NCBI GenBank assembly: GCA_903820505.1
Contig: CAIJHQ010000053.1
Location: 1 to 64,000 of the forward strand
Length of the DNA stretch: 64,000 nucleotides
Direction of reading: 5' to 3'
Source of the DNA: Candidatus Omnitrophota bacterium
GTDB taxonomy: Bacteria; Omnitrophota; Omnitrophia; Omnitrophales; Aquincolibacteriaceae
In this document: one piece after another, positions 28,231 to 37,287 of the stretch
Layout of the letters: the number at the start of each line of letters is the position of its first letter
Position numbering within the stretch: the stretch's first letter is position 1
Made by a program: the position numbers and the translations under genes
Notes under the pieces: generated by a model
What the model was told of the DNA's origin: nothing
The model's database searches: none
What the model saw: the letters and a program-made list of their open reading frames with translations, nothing else

Positions 28231-28357
28231 TATAATGCGGGCCTTCGCGGGAGATAGATGCACCATTTAGACATGTCACCGCGACGAGTTTTTTAGATCT
28301 GCAATTTGAAACAGTTAAAAACCCAAAGGGGATCAGCCCTTTGGGTTTTTTGTTTTT
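28231..28357 (+). ncRNA. candidate small RNA with -10 box and strong intrinsic terminator
   Basis: TATAAT at 28231-28236 (with only a poor -35) lies about 85 bp before a classical intrinsic terminator: stem AACCCAAAGGG (28320-28330) with its exact complement (28337-28347), a GATCAG loop, and a T-run. No open frame with a ribosome site fits between them. A transcript of about 110 nt would result. The terminator alone is certain; the RNA is inferred. It also shows that the open frame running through it is not translated before 28468. Confidence 0.5.
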
Positions 28358-28467
28358 CAACAATGCTTTTTGGGACAACATCGGACAGAGCTTCTTACCT
28401 TTCCCAATTTCACAGTGGTATAATGATCATCGCTACAGGTCATAAAAGAAGAAGCGAGGCGGTCTTT

Positions 28468-30174
28468 ATGGGTTGGAGAACGCTCTGGATGTTCTCGAAA
28501 AACTTGGGGCCCAGTGTCTGTTATGCGGTCCGAACCCTAAGATCTAAAATAGAGAACAAACATTTTTTTGCGATCGTGATCACTGGGCTTGTGATCTTCT
28601 GCTCCCTGGCGTTCTTTCTTTACTCTCACCGATTCATTCGGTATCAGGAGCCGGAATTTCTGACCTTTGGCGAGCTCGGGAAACTCTACAGGAATCCACT
28701 CCCGGGCGGCTTGCTTAGGTGGAAGCTTGAAAAATTCAGGACTACGCCTATCATCAGCAACGAAGCTTATTATCAAGGCGTAAGACCTTTCCACCCTATC
28801 GATCCGAAGTTGGGTCCTTACCTCAGTCTCGCAAGCTGGAACATCGGAGAGGAAGAGCTTTTCCACCTGAAGGATACCATCAGCGTCTTCTCTTCGGCCG
28901 ATCGGTTTCGTTCTCTGATCGATTCCACCAAAGCTCCTGAGGGGTCTTCCGAATACAAGGAAATCCTTCGGCAAAGAGGTCGGCTTTCCAATGCCGACAT
29001 TATTGTGCTCCAGGAGGTAAATATTGGAGCGAAGCGTTCGGAATATAGGGATGAGGCCAGGGAATTCGCAAAAGCAGTAAAAATGAATTACGCCTTCGGG
29101 GACGAGCAGCTTGAAATCGATCCCGTTCTTCTTGGGCTTGAGAAGATTTATTATAAGGACGGCGTTACTGTTGACAAAGAAGAGACGGCTTATTATGCGG
29201 CGGACCCCGCTCGTTATAAAGGGGTCTTGGGGAACACGGTGTTCTCTCGTTATCCGATCAAAAAAGTTCAGGTATTTCAACTAAAGCATATCCCTTATGA
29301 TTGGTATACAGCACAAAGAGAAAAGCCGGGGTTCATAGAAAAAGTGAGAGAAACAGGGGGCGAAATTATTTTAGAAACCGAATTTACACGTTCGATAAGA
29401 GTTGGGACGCAAATTTATTTCCGCGTCGACCTGGACGTGCCGGGACTTCCTGAAAACACTTTGACGGTTATCAGCATCCATCTGGAGATCAACTGTACGC
29501 CGAAGGAACGGGAGATCCAGCTCGCGGAGATCCTTTCCTACATGAAAGGCATCAAGCATCCTGTGATCATGGTCGGTGACTATAACGCGGCCCCTGACGA
29601 CCTAAGCGCAACATCTGTAAAACGCATTGTGACACGGACAGTTAAAGACCCCACCACCTGGTTTTCGGCTGCCGTTACATATTTGTTGCCCCAGGCTCTT
29701 GTGATCAATGCCTCTCGTTTTGTCGGAAATTTTACAAAAAATCTTCAAGATCCGTTGGCGTCTGATATCTCGGTGATATTTCCCAATCCCCTTCATGCCT
29801 TGTTCGCCATGATACAAAATTACCGGTTCAATGATGGCGGGGCTTTTGATTTCCGAGGCGATCCGGAACGTTCGATCAACGGGAAGGGAGGAGCTTTGGC
29901 TAATTCCAATGAACGGGGTTTAAAAGGATTTAAAACGACCTGGCGTGTCCAGCGGCCTATCTGTTTTATCGGTAAATACCGGCTTGACTGGGTTTTTATC
30001 AAATCAATCTTGAAAGACCCTTATGATGAGGCCGGTTCTTATCGCTTTGCGCCTCATTTTGGAGAAACGTTGGAGGAATTGAATACCAGTTTGAAAAAAC
30101 CGATCTCGGACCACCATCCGAATGTGGTTGATATTCCGCTCAAAGAACCTGACATCAGAAGAAAAGCTCCCTAG
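28468..30174 (+). CDS. membrane-anchored endonuclease/exonuclease/phosphatase-family protein
   Basis: 568 residues. One membrane helix (about 31-52) is followed by an EEP-fold domain. Its motifs appear in order: LASWNIG near 123, IIVLQEVNIG near 177, VISIHLEINC near 330, MVGDYNAAP near 368, LDWVFIK near 506 and ISDHHPNVVDIP near 543. These carry the metal and catalytic residues of the DNase I/sphingomyelinase fold. The substrate cannot be read from sequence; a phosphodiester or phospholipid head group outside the cytoplasm is likely. The start at 28468 follows a GAAGCGAGG site; the longer frame would read through a terminator. Confidence 0.8.
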   Translation: MGWRTLWMFSKNLGPSVCYAVRTLRSKIENKHFFAIVITGLVIFCSLAFFLYSHRFIRYQEPEFLTFGELGKLYRNPLPGGLLRWKLEKFRTTPIISNEAYYQGVRPFHPIDPKLGPYLSLASWNIGEEELFHLKDTISVFSSADRFRSLIDSTKAPEGSSEYKEILRQRGRLSNADIIVLQEVNIGAKRSEYRDEAREFAKAVKMNYAFGDEQLEIDPVLLGLEKIYYKDGVTVDKEETAYYAADPARYKGVLGNTVFSRYPIKKVQVFQLKHIPYDWYTAQREKPGFIEKVRETGGEIILETEFTRSIRVGTQIYFRVDLDVPGLPENTLTVISIHLEINCTPKEREIQLAEILSYMKGIKHPVIMVGDYNAAPDDLSATSVKRIVTRTVKDPTTWFSAAVTYLLPQALVINASRFVGNFTKNLQDPLASDISVIFPNPLHALFAMIQNYRFNDGGAFDFRGDPERSINGKGGALANSNERGLKGFKTTWRVQRPICFIGKYRLDWVFIKSILKDPYDEAGSYRFAPHFGETLEELNTSLKKPISDHHPNVVDIPLKEPDIRRKAP

Positions 30175-30270
30175 AGCAGTGACAGATAGCGTTGGAGACA
30201 GCGCCAAGCGTTCGCTCATTTTGGCCCCGTTAAAGGACAAAGCCGTTTCGAATAGCACCGCGGAGAGTTT

Positions 30271-31155
30271 ATGAAAAAGATCCTGTTTTTAGTCTTGGGA
30301 TTGATCGTTGCGGGTTCCGTTCTTGTTTTCCTGGCAAAAGGTTTTATCTTGAAGATCGGCATGGAACAAGCCGTGACCCACCTGACCGGCTTCAAGACCA
30401 AAATACGCACTTTGAAATACGACCCTCCTTCGACGATTCGCATCCAGGACCTTGAAATATTAAACCCTCCGGAATTTGAAGCAAAGGTTTTCGCGAAGGT
30501 CCCGGAAGTTTACATTTCTTTCTTCGCGGGTGAATTTCTTCTAGGCAAGGGCGTGCACTTTGGGGAGATCAGGCTTCATGTCCAGGAAGTCTACATTGAA
30601 AAGGACCCCAAGGGCGTCTCGAATGTGGAACTTTTGAATTTGGCCGGAGTCGGGCCGAAGCAATTGTGGCTCTTTGCGAAACGGACACCTTTTCTGGTGG
30701 ATCGCCTCGGATTGACTCTTCGTAATGTAAGCTACGAAGACTATTCCGGTGTGACGGCGACGTCGGGCTCACCGTATAAATACTCAGCAGATCTGAATGT
30801 CGAGGACAAGATCTATCTGAAGATCCATGATCCCCAGACCCTTGTAAATCTGGTCTTATACGAGATCCTTTGCCACGCGACATTCAAAAAACTGCTGGAT
30901 CTTGGTCCCAAGAAGCTTCTTGGCGGAGCTTTTAATGTCGGGCAGGCATTCGCGGGACATGGGGCGAATGCATTGACCCGTGAGGCTGGAAATATGGCGG
31001 GGCAGGCAAACGATTTTGTAAATCAGACCGAGATTCCTAAAAAGACCGGATCCGCTTTTCAGAGTTCGATCCGCGGGACCCAAGACGCGCTTAGCGGATT
31101 TTGGGGGAAATTGAAATCCTTAATGCCAAAAAAGAAAACCACCGCGGGATCTTAG
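30271..31155 (+). CDS. AsmA-like inner-membrane protein
   Basis: 294 residues. An N-terminal membrane helix (about 3-22) leads into a beta-rich domain of AsmA/TamB-N type: VTHLTGFKTKIRTLKYDPPSTIRIQDLEI and later VHFGEIRLHVQEVYIEKDPKG. The C-terminal third is helical and ends in a lysine-rich tail. AsmA-like proteins are linked to lipid traffic and outer membrane assembly. It follows the EEP gene by 96 bp in the same direction. Assignment rests on the N-terminal pattern only. Confidence 0.6.
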   Translation: MKKILFLVLGLIVAGSVLVFLAKGFILKIGMEQAVTHLTGFKTKIRTLKYDPPSTIRIQDLEILNPPEFEAKVFAKVPEVYISFFAGEFLLGKGVHFGEIRLHVQEVYIEKDPKGVSNVELLNLAGVGPKQLWLFAKRTPFLVDRLGLTLRNVSYEDYSGVTATSGSPYKYSADLNVEDKIYLKIHDPQTLVNLVLYEILCHATFKKLLDLGPKKLLGGAFNVGQAFAGHGANALTREAGNMAGQANDFVNQTEIPKKTGSAFQSSIRGTQDALSGFWGKLKSLMPKKKTTAGS

Positions 31156-31307
31156 AGGGACGCAAGAAAAATAACGAGTCTCATTTGACAGGCTCAGGGC
31201 CATTCTGTTCCGCCTATCGTTAATTTTTATTGGCAGGCGGGACTGCACTAGCTGCCTTTAAATATTTTGATGGAAGCAAATGCTGAGCGACTGAAAGGAG
31301 CCGAAGG

Positions 31308-32948
31308 ATGAAAAAAAGAAAGCCGAAAAGCGAACCGGAAATTGAAGCGCTCTTGGATTATACCAACCGTATTATCGCGACACTCCGAGAGCCGTTTTTA
31401 ATTCTGGATAAGAATTTACGGATTATTTCTGCCAACCAGGCTTTTTATGCCACCTTTGAGGTTAAAGAAAACGACACTCTGGGCCGGCTGCTTCCTGATT
31501 TGGGGGATGGGCAATGGAATATTCCTAAGCTTCTTCAACTCTTAAAAGAGATTCTACCGGAAAAGAAAGTGATGAAAGATTATGAAGTCGGGCACAAATT
31601 CGAAAAAATTGGACAGCGAGCCATGATCTTGAATGCCTGTCAGTTACGTGTCCCTAAGAAAATAGCAGCCATCCTAGCGGCAGGGGTAAGAAAAGAGGAA
31701 GAGGGCGAAGAAGAGCTGATCCTCCTTGCTATTGAAGACATCACCGCGCGCAGGGAGATAGAAAATGGGCTGGAAAAAGCCCGTAAAGAACTGGCAGCAA
31801 CTAAAATATCCGAAGATGCGGCTCGCGAATACGCCGAAAGCATCATCAACACCGTACGTGAACCCTTGATCGCTTTGGATCAAGATCTAAGGGTGGTCTC
31901 TGCCAGCCGCTCCTTTTATGATGTCTTTATGGTAAACCCCAAAGAGACCGTGGGGCAGCTTATTTATGACCTAGGCAATAAACAGTGGGATATCCCCAAG
32001 CTGCGGGAACTGCTGGAAACCATTCTTCCCCAAAGGGCAACCTTTGATAACTATGAGGTTGAACACGATTTTACTGCCATTGGCAGGCGCATCATGCTTT
32101 TGAATGCCCGGCAAATTCAAAGAATGTTGGGCAAAGATCGGATCATTCTTCTGGCCATTGAGGACATCACCAAGCGCAGGGAAATAGAAATGGGGCTGGA
32201 AAAAGTCCGTAAAGAATTGGAAATGGCGAAGGTCGCTGCTGAAGCCGCCAATCGGGCAAAATCCGGATTTCTTTCCAATATGTCCCATGAATTACGCACT
32301 CCTTTAAATGCGATTATCGGTTTTTCCGAGGTTTTGTATGACCAGAAATTCGGCTCCCTTAATGAGATCCAAAAAGATTATCTGAATGATGTTTTAGGAA
32401 GCAGCAAACACCTTTTGTCCTTGATCAACGATATCCTTGACCTTGCGAAGGTAGAATCCGGGAAGATGGAGCTTGCGCTCTCCGATTTTTCTCTAAATGA
32501 GCTTCTGGAGCATAGTTTAGTTTTCATAAAAGAAAAAGCGTTTAAGCAAAACATCGAGCTTTCTTTGGGTATCGCTGAGGAGGTGGGCTATATCCGGGCT
32601 GACGAGCGCAAAATAAGGCAGGTCGTTTTCAACCTGATTTCGAACGCGATTAAGTTTACGCCGGATGGCTGCAAGATTGGTATTAACGCAAGAATAATCG
32701 GTTCTGAAGCTGAAGTTTCGGTCTGGGATACCGGGATCGGTATTGCTCCGGAGGACCAGGGCAAGTTATTTAAAGAATTTCTACAGTTGGAAAACACCTT
32801 GACCAAGCAATACAAGGGGTCGGGGCTAGGGCTTTCTTTGGCCAAGAAATTCCTGGAGTTGCACGGAGGAAAGATCTGGGTAGAGTCCGAAGGTAGAGGT
32901 AAGGGCTCCAGTTTTAAATTCACTTTACCGATCAAAGGAGAAAAATAG
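31308..32948 (+). CDS. soluble sensor histidine kinase with two PAS domains
   Basis: 546 residues without membrane helices. Two tandem PAS domains (about 15-145 and 180-300) share the same core, including LG..QW.IPKL..LL..ILP, so they arose by internal duplication. A dimerisation domain with His327 (NMSHELRTPLNA) and an HATPase domain (DTGIGI near 480, GSGLGLSLAKKF near 505) follow. It is immediately followed by three genes for receiver-domain proteins, so it probably starts a local phosphorelay. The signal is likely cytoplasmic. Confidence 0.92.
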   Translation: MKKRKPKSEPEIEALLDYTNRIIATLREPFLILDKNLRIISANQAFYATFEVKENDTLGRLLPDLGDGQWNIPKLLQLLKEILPEKKVMKDYEVGHKFEKIGQRAMILNACQLRVPKKIAAILAAGVRKEEEGEEELILLAIEDITARREIENGLEKARKELAATKISEDAAREYAESIINTVREPLIALDQDLRVVSASRSFYDVFMVNPKETVGQLIYDLGNKQWDIPKLRELLETILPQRATFDNYEVEHDFTAIGRRIMLLNARQIQRMLGKDRIILLAIEDITKRREIEMGLEKVRKELEMAKVAAEAANRAKSGFLSNMSHELRTPLNAIIGFSEVLYDQKFGSLNEIQKDYLNDVLGSSKHLLSLINDILDLAKVESGKMELALSDFSLNELLEHSLVFIKEKAFKQNIELSLGIAEEVGYIRADERKIRQVVFNLISNAIKFTPDGCKIGINARIIGSEAEVSVWDTGIGIAPEDQGKLFKEFLQLENTLTKQYKGSGLGLSLAKKFLELHGGKIWVESEGRGKGSSFKFTLPIKGEK

Positions 32949-32949
32949 T

Positions 32950-33330
32950 ATGTCTGGAAAAAAGAAGATACTGATCATCGAAAATGACCCCTCGTCGAAG
33001 AAGCTGCAAACGAGCCTGCTCGAACGGGCGGGTTACGAAATCATAGTCGCGGATAGTGCGGAGGCCGGCATTGCTTTGGCCAAGGAAAAATTACCGGATC
33101 TGATCACGATGGACTATCAACTTCCGGGAATGAACGGGGAGCTGGCGCTTAAGATCTTAAGGGCCGATGAAAGGACGAAAAATATTCCCATTGTTTTTGT
33201 CACCGCGTCTGTGATGGAGGAAGAAAAGAAGCGATTCGCTTCCTATCATTGCAAAGTCATACCCAAACCGATTAATACCCGCGTCTTTGTGCAGGAAATA
33301 GAGGGGGTCTTGAATGCGCCAAGAAAATAA
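32950..33330 (+). CDS. single-domain response regulator
   Basis: 126 residues, one receiver domain (CheY-like). Phospho-acceptor Asp55 lies in TMDYQLPG, and the usual Lys is in VIPKP near residue 106. There is no output domain. It starts one base after the preceding kinase stop and overlaps the next gene by 17 bp, so the three genes are co-translated. Confidence 0.92.
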   Translation: MSGKKKILIIENDPSSKKLQTSLLERAGYEIIVADSAEAGIALAKEKLPDLITMDYQLPGMNGELALKILRADERTKNIPIVFVTASVMEEEKKRFASYHCKVIPKPINTRVFVQEIEGVLNAPRK

Positions 33331-34432
33331 ACCTCAAATCCTTTGTGTGGATGATGAGAAAAGGAACTTAAAACTTCTGAATGCTCTGCTTGCGCCTCAA
33401 GGATACGAAGTGATTTCGGCGGAAAACGGAGAAGCGGCGTTGGAGTGTTTGTCATCAAGTCTGCCTGACTTGGTGCTTTTGGATGTTATGATGCCAAAAC
33501 TCGACGGCTATGAAGTATGCAAGAAGATAAAATCCACAAAAGAGACTCAATTTTTGCCGGTGGTGATGGTTACCGCCTTAAGAGAAGAAGAGGAAAGGAT
33601 TAAAGGGATAGAGGCGGGTTGTGATGATTTTATCTCCAAACCTTTTGACAAACATGAACTTTTAGCCAGGGTAAAGTCGCTTTTAAGAATAAAATTGATG
33701 CATGATGAGCTGAAAAACGGCTATGTGAAATTGAATGAGCTGCAGGTGCTGAAAGACAATCTTGTGGGGCTGATCGTACATGACATAAACAACCTTTTGA
33801 TGATAACAAGCATTAATTTCAGACGGGCTTTTATGAACAGGGGGAATTTTCCCGAAGACATCAAGAAATCTTTAACCATAGCGGAAATGCATTTGGATGA
33901 GCTGGCCGCCTTAGTTTCGGATTTCGTGGACATAGGCAAAATAGAAGAAGGTAAGATATCGCTGAACATGGAAGATACTGATATAGACGCCCTTCTTTCG
34001 AACGCCATAGAAAAAATGTCCTCGGTCGCGCAATATAACGGGATCGATCTTAAAAGGATCGGCTCGGATAAACGGCTCCATTTTACTCTCGACAGAGGTT
34101 TGATTTTACGGATAATGAATAATCTCGTATTAAACGCCGTGAAGTTCACACCGAGAGGTGGCCTAATCGAGGTCAGCGCTGATATTTCTGAGAACGGGTT
34201 GTGTTTTTTTGTGAAAGACACGGGGGCGGGCATCCCGCCCGAATATAAGGAGAAGGTATTTGAAAAATTTTCCCAGGCGGAAGGTGAACAGGTGAATTTT
34301 AAGAAGGGCAAAGGCCTTGGTCTTACCTTTTGTAAACTTGTGGTTGAGGCGCACGGCGGTAAAATTTGGGTAGAAAGCGAATTTAGCAAAGGCAGCACCT
34401 TTTATGTCACGCTGCCTGCGAATTCAAAGTAG
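33314..34432 (+). CDS. hybrid receiver-histidine kinase
   Basis: 372 residues. An N-terminal receiver with Asp57 (VLLDVMMP) and Lys near 107 is followed by a kinase core whose phospho-His is probably His156 (LIVHDINNLLM), and an HATPase domain (DTGAGIPPEY, GKGLGLTFCKLV). The receiver-first order means the kinase is likely regulated by phosphorylation from another kinase, most simply the one at 31308. No membrane helices. Confidence 0.9.
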   Translation: MRQENKPQILCVDDEKRNLKLLNALLAPQGYEVISAENGEAALECLSSSLPDLVLLDVMMPKLDGYEVCKKIKSTKETQFLPVVMVTALREEEERIKGIEAGCDDFISKPFDKHELLARVKSLLRIKLMHDELKNGYVKLNELQVLKDNLVGLIVHDINNLLMITSINFRRAFMNRGNFPEDIKKSLTIAEMHLDELAALVSDFVDIGKIEEGKISLNMEDTDIDALLSNAIEKMSSVAQYNGIDLKRIGSDKRLHFTLDRGLILRIMNNLVLNAVKFTPRGGLIEVSADISENGLCFFVKDTGAGIPPEYKEKVFEKFSQAEGEQVNFKKGKGLGLTFCKLVVEAHGGKIWVESEFSKGSTFYVTLPANSK

Positions 34433-34456
34433 TTTGACGCACAGCGGGGCGAAGAT

Positions 34457-34822
34457 ATGTTTAAGCTATTAATGATCGATGACGAAAAAGCGATATGTGA
34501 GGAATTCCTGGAGACCTTGGAGCAGGAAGGTTACGAGGTCGATGTCGCGACGAAAGGCGAAGACGGGCTCCAAAAGGTCCGGCAGAATCGTTACGACCTT
34601 ATTCTTCTGGACGAGAGCATGCCCGGGATGGAAGGCGACAAGGTCTTTGAATACCTTCGCCAGTTCAGCAAAGTCCCAGTAGTGTTCGTCTCCGGTTTTT
34701 TGACTCCCGCAAAAGAGAAAAAGGTCATGGCTATGGGGGCCGTGATGTGCCTGAGCAAGCCCTTGGACCTTGACCGGGTTAAATCCCTCATTCAGACCGT
34801 TTGTTCCCCCAAGCACAATTGA
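34457..34822 (+). CDS. single-domain response regulator
   Basis: 121 residues, one receiver domain with Asp52 (LILLDESMPG) and Lys near 101 (CLSKPLDLD). It lies 24 bp after the hybrid kinase. It could be the terminal receiver of the cluster's relay; no DNA-binding output is attached, and the target is unknown. Confidence 0.9.
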   Translation: MFKLLMIDDEKAICEEFLETLEQEGYEVDVATKGEDGLQKVRQNRYDLILLDESMPGMEGDKVFEYLRQFSKVPVVFVSGFLTPAKEKKVMAMGAVMCLSKPLDLDRVKSLIQTVCSPKHN

Positions 34823-34855
34823 TCATCAAGAGCCTATGATCGTTTCGGCATAACT

Positions 34856-34887
34856 GGTGACAGTCACCCAAAAGGGGACAGGCATAG
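34856..34887 (+). repeat. short repeat containing GGGGACAGGC
   Basis: GGTGACAGTCACC is a small palindrome followed by AAAAGGGGACAGGCA. The decamer GGGGACAGGC recurs at 35264 and 38261, and inverted with one change at 38367-38376. It appears to be a fragment of a dispersed repeat family. The rest of 34823-35028 has no gene. Confidence 0.5.
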
Positions 34888-35028
34888 TGAATGCGCTAGA
34901 AATGACCGTTCCTTTTTGTGCGATGTTGCGATTTTTCTCAAAAGCGCCATTGATCCTAATGTCGTCTATTGTTTGGATTGCATCAAAACTAAATTGATTC
35001 CAGTCAACGGTTGAAAGGGAGGCAGACC

Positions 35029-35241
35029 ATGCAGAAAATAGCGTTGAATGTTTCAGGGGTCATTTTTTTAGTGGTAGCGATTCTTCATGTCTGGAGATTT
35101 GCCATGAATATCCCGGTGACTTTTGGGCAAACCTCCATTTCCTTAACATTGAGCGTCTTCGGCGCTCTCGCGGCTTTTCTTCTGGCTCTCTGGATGTTCG
35201 TTGTCGCGAATGCGAAACAGCCGTCTTCCGGTCAATCATAA
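35029..35241 (+). CDS. small two-helix membrane protein
   Basis: 70 residues with two membrane helices (about 7-24 and 38-62). It starts at ATG 35029 with GGGAGG just upstream. I recognise no family. The composition is that of a real membrane protein; homologues would be needed to confirm it. Confidence 0.55.
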   Translation: MQKIALNVSGVIFLVVAILHVWRFAMNIPVTFGQTSISLTLSVFGALAAFLLALWMFVVANAKQPSSGQS

Positions 35242-35263
35242 ATAGAACGGTAGCTGAGTACGC

Positions 35264-35273
35264 CGGGGACAGG
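35264..35273 (+). repeat. GGGGACAGGC repeat unit
   Basis: A single copy of the decamer found also at 34873 and in the inverted-repeat element at 38259-38378. It lies in a 335-bp gap that also holds the mbfA remnant and the porin promoter. Confidence 0.45.
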
Positions 35274-35345
35274 CTTACTAAACGACTAACTGTTAGAGCG
35301 CAAGAAGTAGTGTTCGGTCTCTCATGGATCACAATGCCGGTCTTG

Positions 35346-35390
35346 TCAGACATCAATCCCCAGGAAATGGCGCACCAAAAATCCGATCCC
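35346..35390 (-). pseudogene. remnant of mbfA 3' end
   Basis: Read on the minus strand, these 45 bases encode GIGFLVRHFLGIDV and a stop, identical in protein to the last 14 residues of the intact MbfA-like gene at 45013-45882, with several silent DNA differences. Nothing further upstream of the fragment matches. As in the intact copy, it lies to the left of a porin gene on the + strand. It is the trace of a duplicated mbfA-porin module. Confidence 0.75.
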
Positions 35391-35452
35391 TCCACTGAAC
35401 CGCCTCAAATTGCGGCCGGTCAGGCCTAAGCTTTCCCTGTAGCCGATTTTTT

Positions 35453-35494
35453 CTTTACCGTTTCTTTACACTTCCGTCAAATGGACCTTACAAG
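35453..35494 (+). promoter_or_regulatory. Pho-box-like triple repeat and -10 before the porin
   Basis: Three 7-base units start exactly 11 bp apart: CTTTACC (35453), CTTTACA (35464) and CGTCAAA (35475). A TACAAG hexamer at 35489-35494 follows at the distance of a -10 box. PhoB sites are 11-bp-spaced repeats of CTGTCAT ending about 10 bp before the -10, so the geometry fits. A similar array precedes pstS. Confidence 0.6.
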
Positions 35495-35577
35495 GGTCTC
35501 GTATTCTCCTCCCATGAAAACAAACGTATGGAAAGCATTCTGTTCCATGCCCAACCAACCGGAGGAGAAGCAATCTC

Positions 35578-37116
35578 ATGAGACACCATCCTTTTACAAA
35601 ACTGGCAAGCCTTTTGGTTGTTTGCCTTATGACTTTTTCGTCCGCGGCGTTCGCGGAAGACGCGGAGATTGTGACCCTGGTCAAAAATATGCAGAAGCAG
35701 ATGAGCGACCTGCAGTCGATGGTCATGTCCCAGAAGGCCGAGATCCAGGAACTGAAGAGCAGGGGGGCGCAGATCCGGATGGCGCCACGCGGTGTGGAAG
35801 CGACTCCTCCGATGAGTGAGGCGGAATTCAAACAGCGCCTGACCGATGCCACCGGTGGTGCGGACAAGTGGCTCAAGGACCTCAAATTCAGCGGCGACAT
35901 CCGCTTAAGATATGAAGCTTTCCATTTGCACGGGAACACGGCGGCCAACGGCTATCAGTCCGAAAGGAACCGTTTCCGCTTCCGGCTGCGATTTGGATTT
36001 GAGAAAAAGTTCAACGATCAGATCAAGGCCGGGTTCGGCCTGGCCAGCGGTTCTTCGACGTCGGCCAGTGGGAACACCGATCCCATCTCCACCAACCAAA
36101 CCTTCGGGAACGATTTCACTTTCAAGAACATCTGGATCGAGAAGGCCTATGTGACCTACACGCCTGATTGGTCCAAGGCCACTTTCTCGGACGACTACGG
36201 CTTGAGGTCCGACGGCCTTGAGATCACGGCCGGTAAGTTCACCAATCCTTTCGAAAAAGGGTCCACCGATATGATCTGGGACCGGGACCTGAAACCGGAA
36301 GGTATCTATGAAAAGATCGAAGGGCAGCTTTTGAAGACCGACAACCTGACCTTGAAGGCTTACGGACTTCTGGGACAGTTCGTTCTTCAGGAGAACGGTA
36401 ATACCGTTGCTGCGGCGGGCGTGGGCGGCAAGGACGCCCAGTTGTTCGCCTATCAGGTCGGTCTGAACCCGATCTTCTATGTGCCGGGTATGGAACGACC
36501 GGTTGACGCGCTTTCCGCCCTTTCGATCTACAATTATCAGGGCTATGCCACGAACAATAATTGGTATGCCTACGCAAGCGGGACGGGGGCCTTCAACAAC
36601 GGCAATCCCATCAATCCCGGCAATGCCTCTGACCTCGCGGCGCAGAATTTCAATATTCTGAGCTTCTATCAGGAGGTCAATTTCTATCCCCACGGGATCC
36701 CCGTGAAGCCGTTCGCGGAGTTTGCACGCAATATGAGCAACCAATCCGGTTTGGCCGGCTGGGCCAAGTCCACGAACTATGCGATGCAGGGAGGTGAATA
36801 CGCTTGGTCGCTCGGCCTGGCGCTTGGCAAACTCCAGAAGAAAGGTGACTGGCAGGCGACCTACCAATATAAGTACATCGGCGCGAATTCCGTTCCGGGA
36901 GCTTTCAACGATAGCGATTTCGGCGGCTATAACTATGGAGGCACCGACAAGGCCGGAAACGTCATCAAGTTGGGATACAACTTGACGGATTATCTGACGC
37001 TGAACGGTGCGTGCTACCTTGTGCGGCCGATCACCCAGAGGAACGGAACGACCAACGGGATGCAGCCGGATCAATCGGTTCGCCGGTTCCAGATCGATAT
37101 GACGTACAAGTTTTAG
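35578..37116 (+). CDS. outer-membrane porin, probably phosphate-related
   Basis: 512 residues. A signal peptide (about 1-26) is followed by a periplasmic coiled coil (IVTLVKNMQKQMSDLQSM to about 65) and then a long beta-barrel region of alternating aromatic and small residues, ending in RRFQIDMTYKF with the C-terminal Phe usual for outer-membrane proteins. It resembles the putative-porin family with an N-terminal coiled coil. Position before pstS and the Pho-box-like repeats suggest phosphate uptake; selectivity cannot be read from sequence. A truncated paralogue lies at 45.97-46.29 kb. Confidence 0.85.
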   Translation: MRHHPFTKLASLLVVCLMTFSSAAFAEDAEIVTLVKNMQKQMSDLQSMVMSQKAEIQELKSRGAQIRMAPRGVEATPPMSEAEFKQRLTDATGGADKWLKDLKFSGDIRLRYEAFHLHGNTAANGYQSERNRFRFRLRFGFEKKFNDQIKAGFGLASGSSTSASGNTDPISTNQTFGNDFTFKNIWIEKAYVTYTPDWSKATFSDDYGLRSDGLEITAGKFTNPFEKGSTDMIWDRDLKPEGIYEKIEGQLLKTDNLTLKAYGLLGQFVLQENGNTVAAAGVGGKDAQLFAYQVGLNPIFYVPGMERPVDALSALSIYNYQGYATNNNWYAYASGTGAFNNGNPINPGNASDLAAQNFNILSFYQEVNFYPHGIPVKPFAEFARNMSNQSGLAGWAKSTNYAMQGGEYAWSLGLALGKLQKKGDWQATYQYKYIGANSVPGAFNDSDFGGYNYGGTDKAGNVIKLGYNLTDYLTLNGACYLVRPITQRNGTTNGMQPDQSVRRFQIDMTYKF

Positions 37117-37142
37117 TTCCGATTCTTTTCAATCGGAGCGAA

Positions 37143-37282
37143 GCGGTCCCAATACTGATCAATTACTGCTTTACAGTAATTGGGGCCGTCCAAGTCGCCA
37201 TTAATGAAAGGGAAAAAAGACTTGGGCGGAGATTGGGGCAATCCTGGCCGTCATTCTTCAAAAAAAATCAAAAGCCAGGATA
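37143..37282 (+). repeat. palindromic repeat element, intergenic copy
   Basis: Three hairpins in a row: 37160-37168/37174-37182 (9 bp), 37186-37196/37219-37229 (11 bp with one G-U), and 37241-37248/37274-37281 (8 bp). The flanks GCGGTCCCAATACT and ATTGGGGCCGTCC, and the tail AAAAAAAATCAAAAG, match the element inside phoR at 43494-43577. The stem sequences differ between copies while pairing is kept. It lies after the porin and just before the pstS promoter. Confidence 0.75.
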
Positions 37283-37287
37283 GAAGA

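Noticed and set aside
28306-28467. Extending the EEP-family gene upstream to 28306.
   Set aside because: The extra codons would translate through an intrinsic terminator hairpin and T-run; the membrane helix and motifs all follow ATG 28468, which has its own ribosome site.
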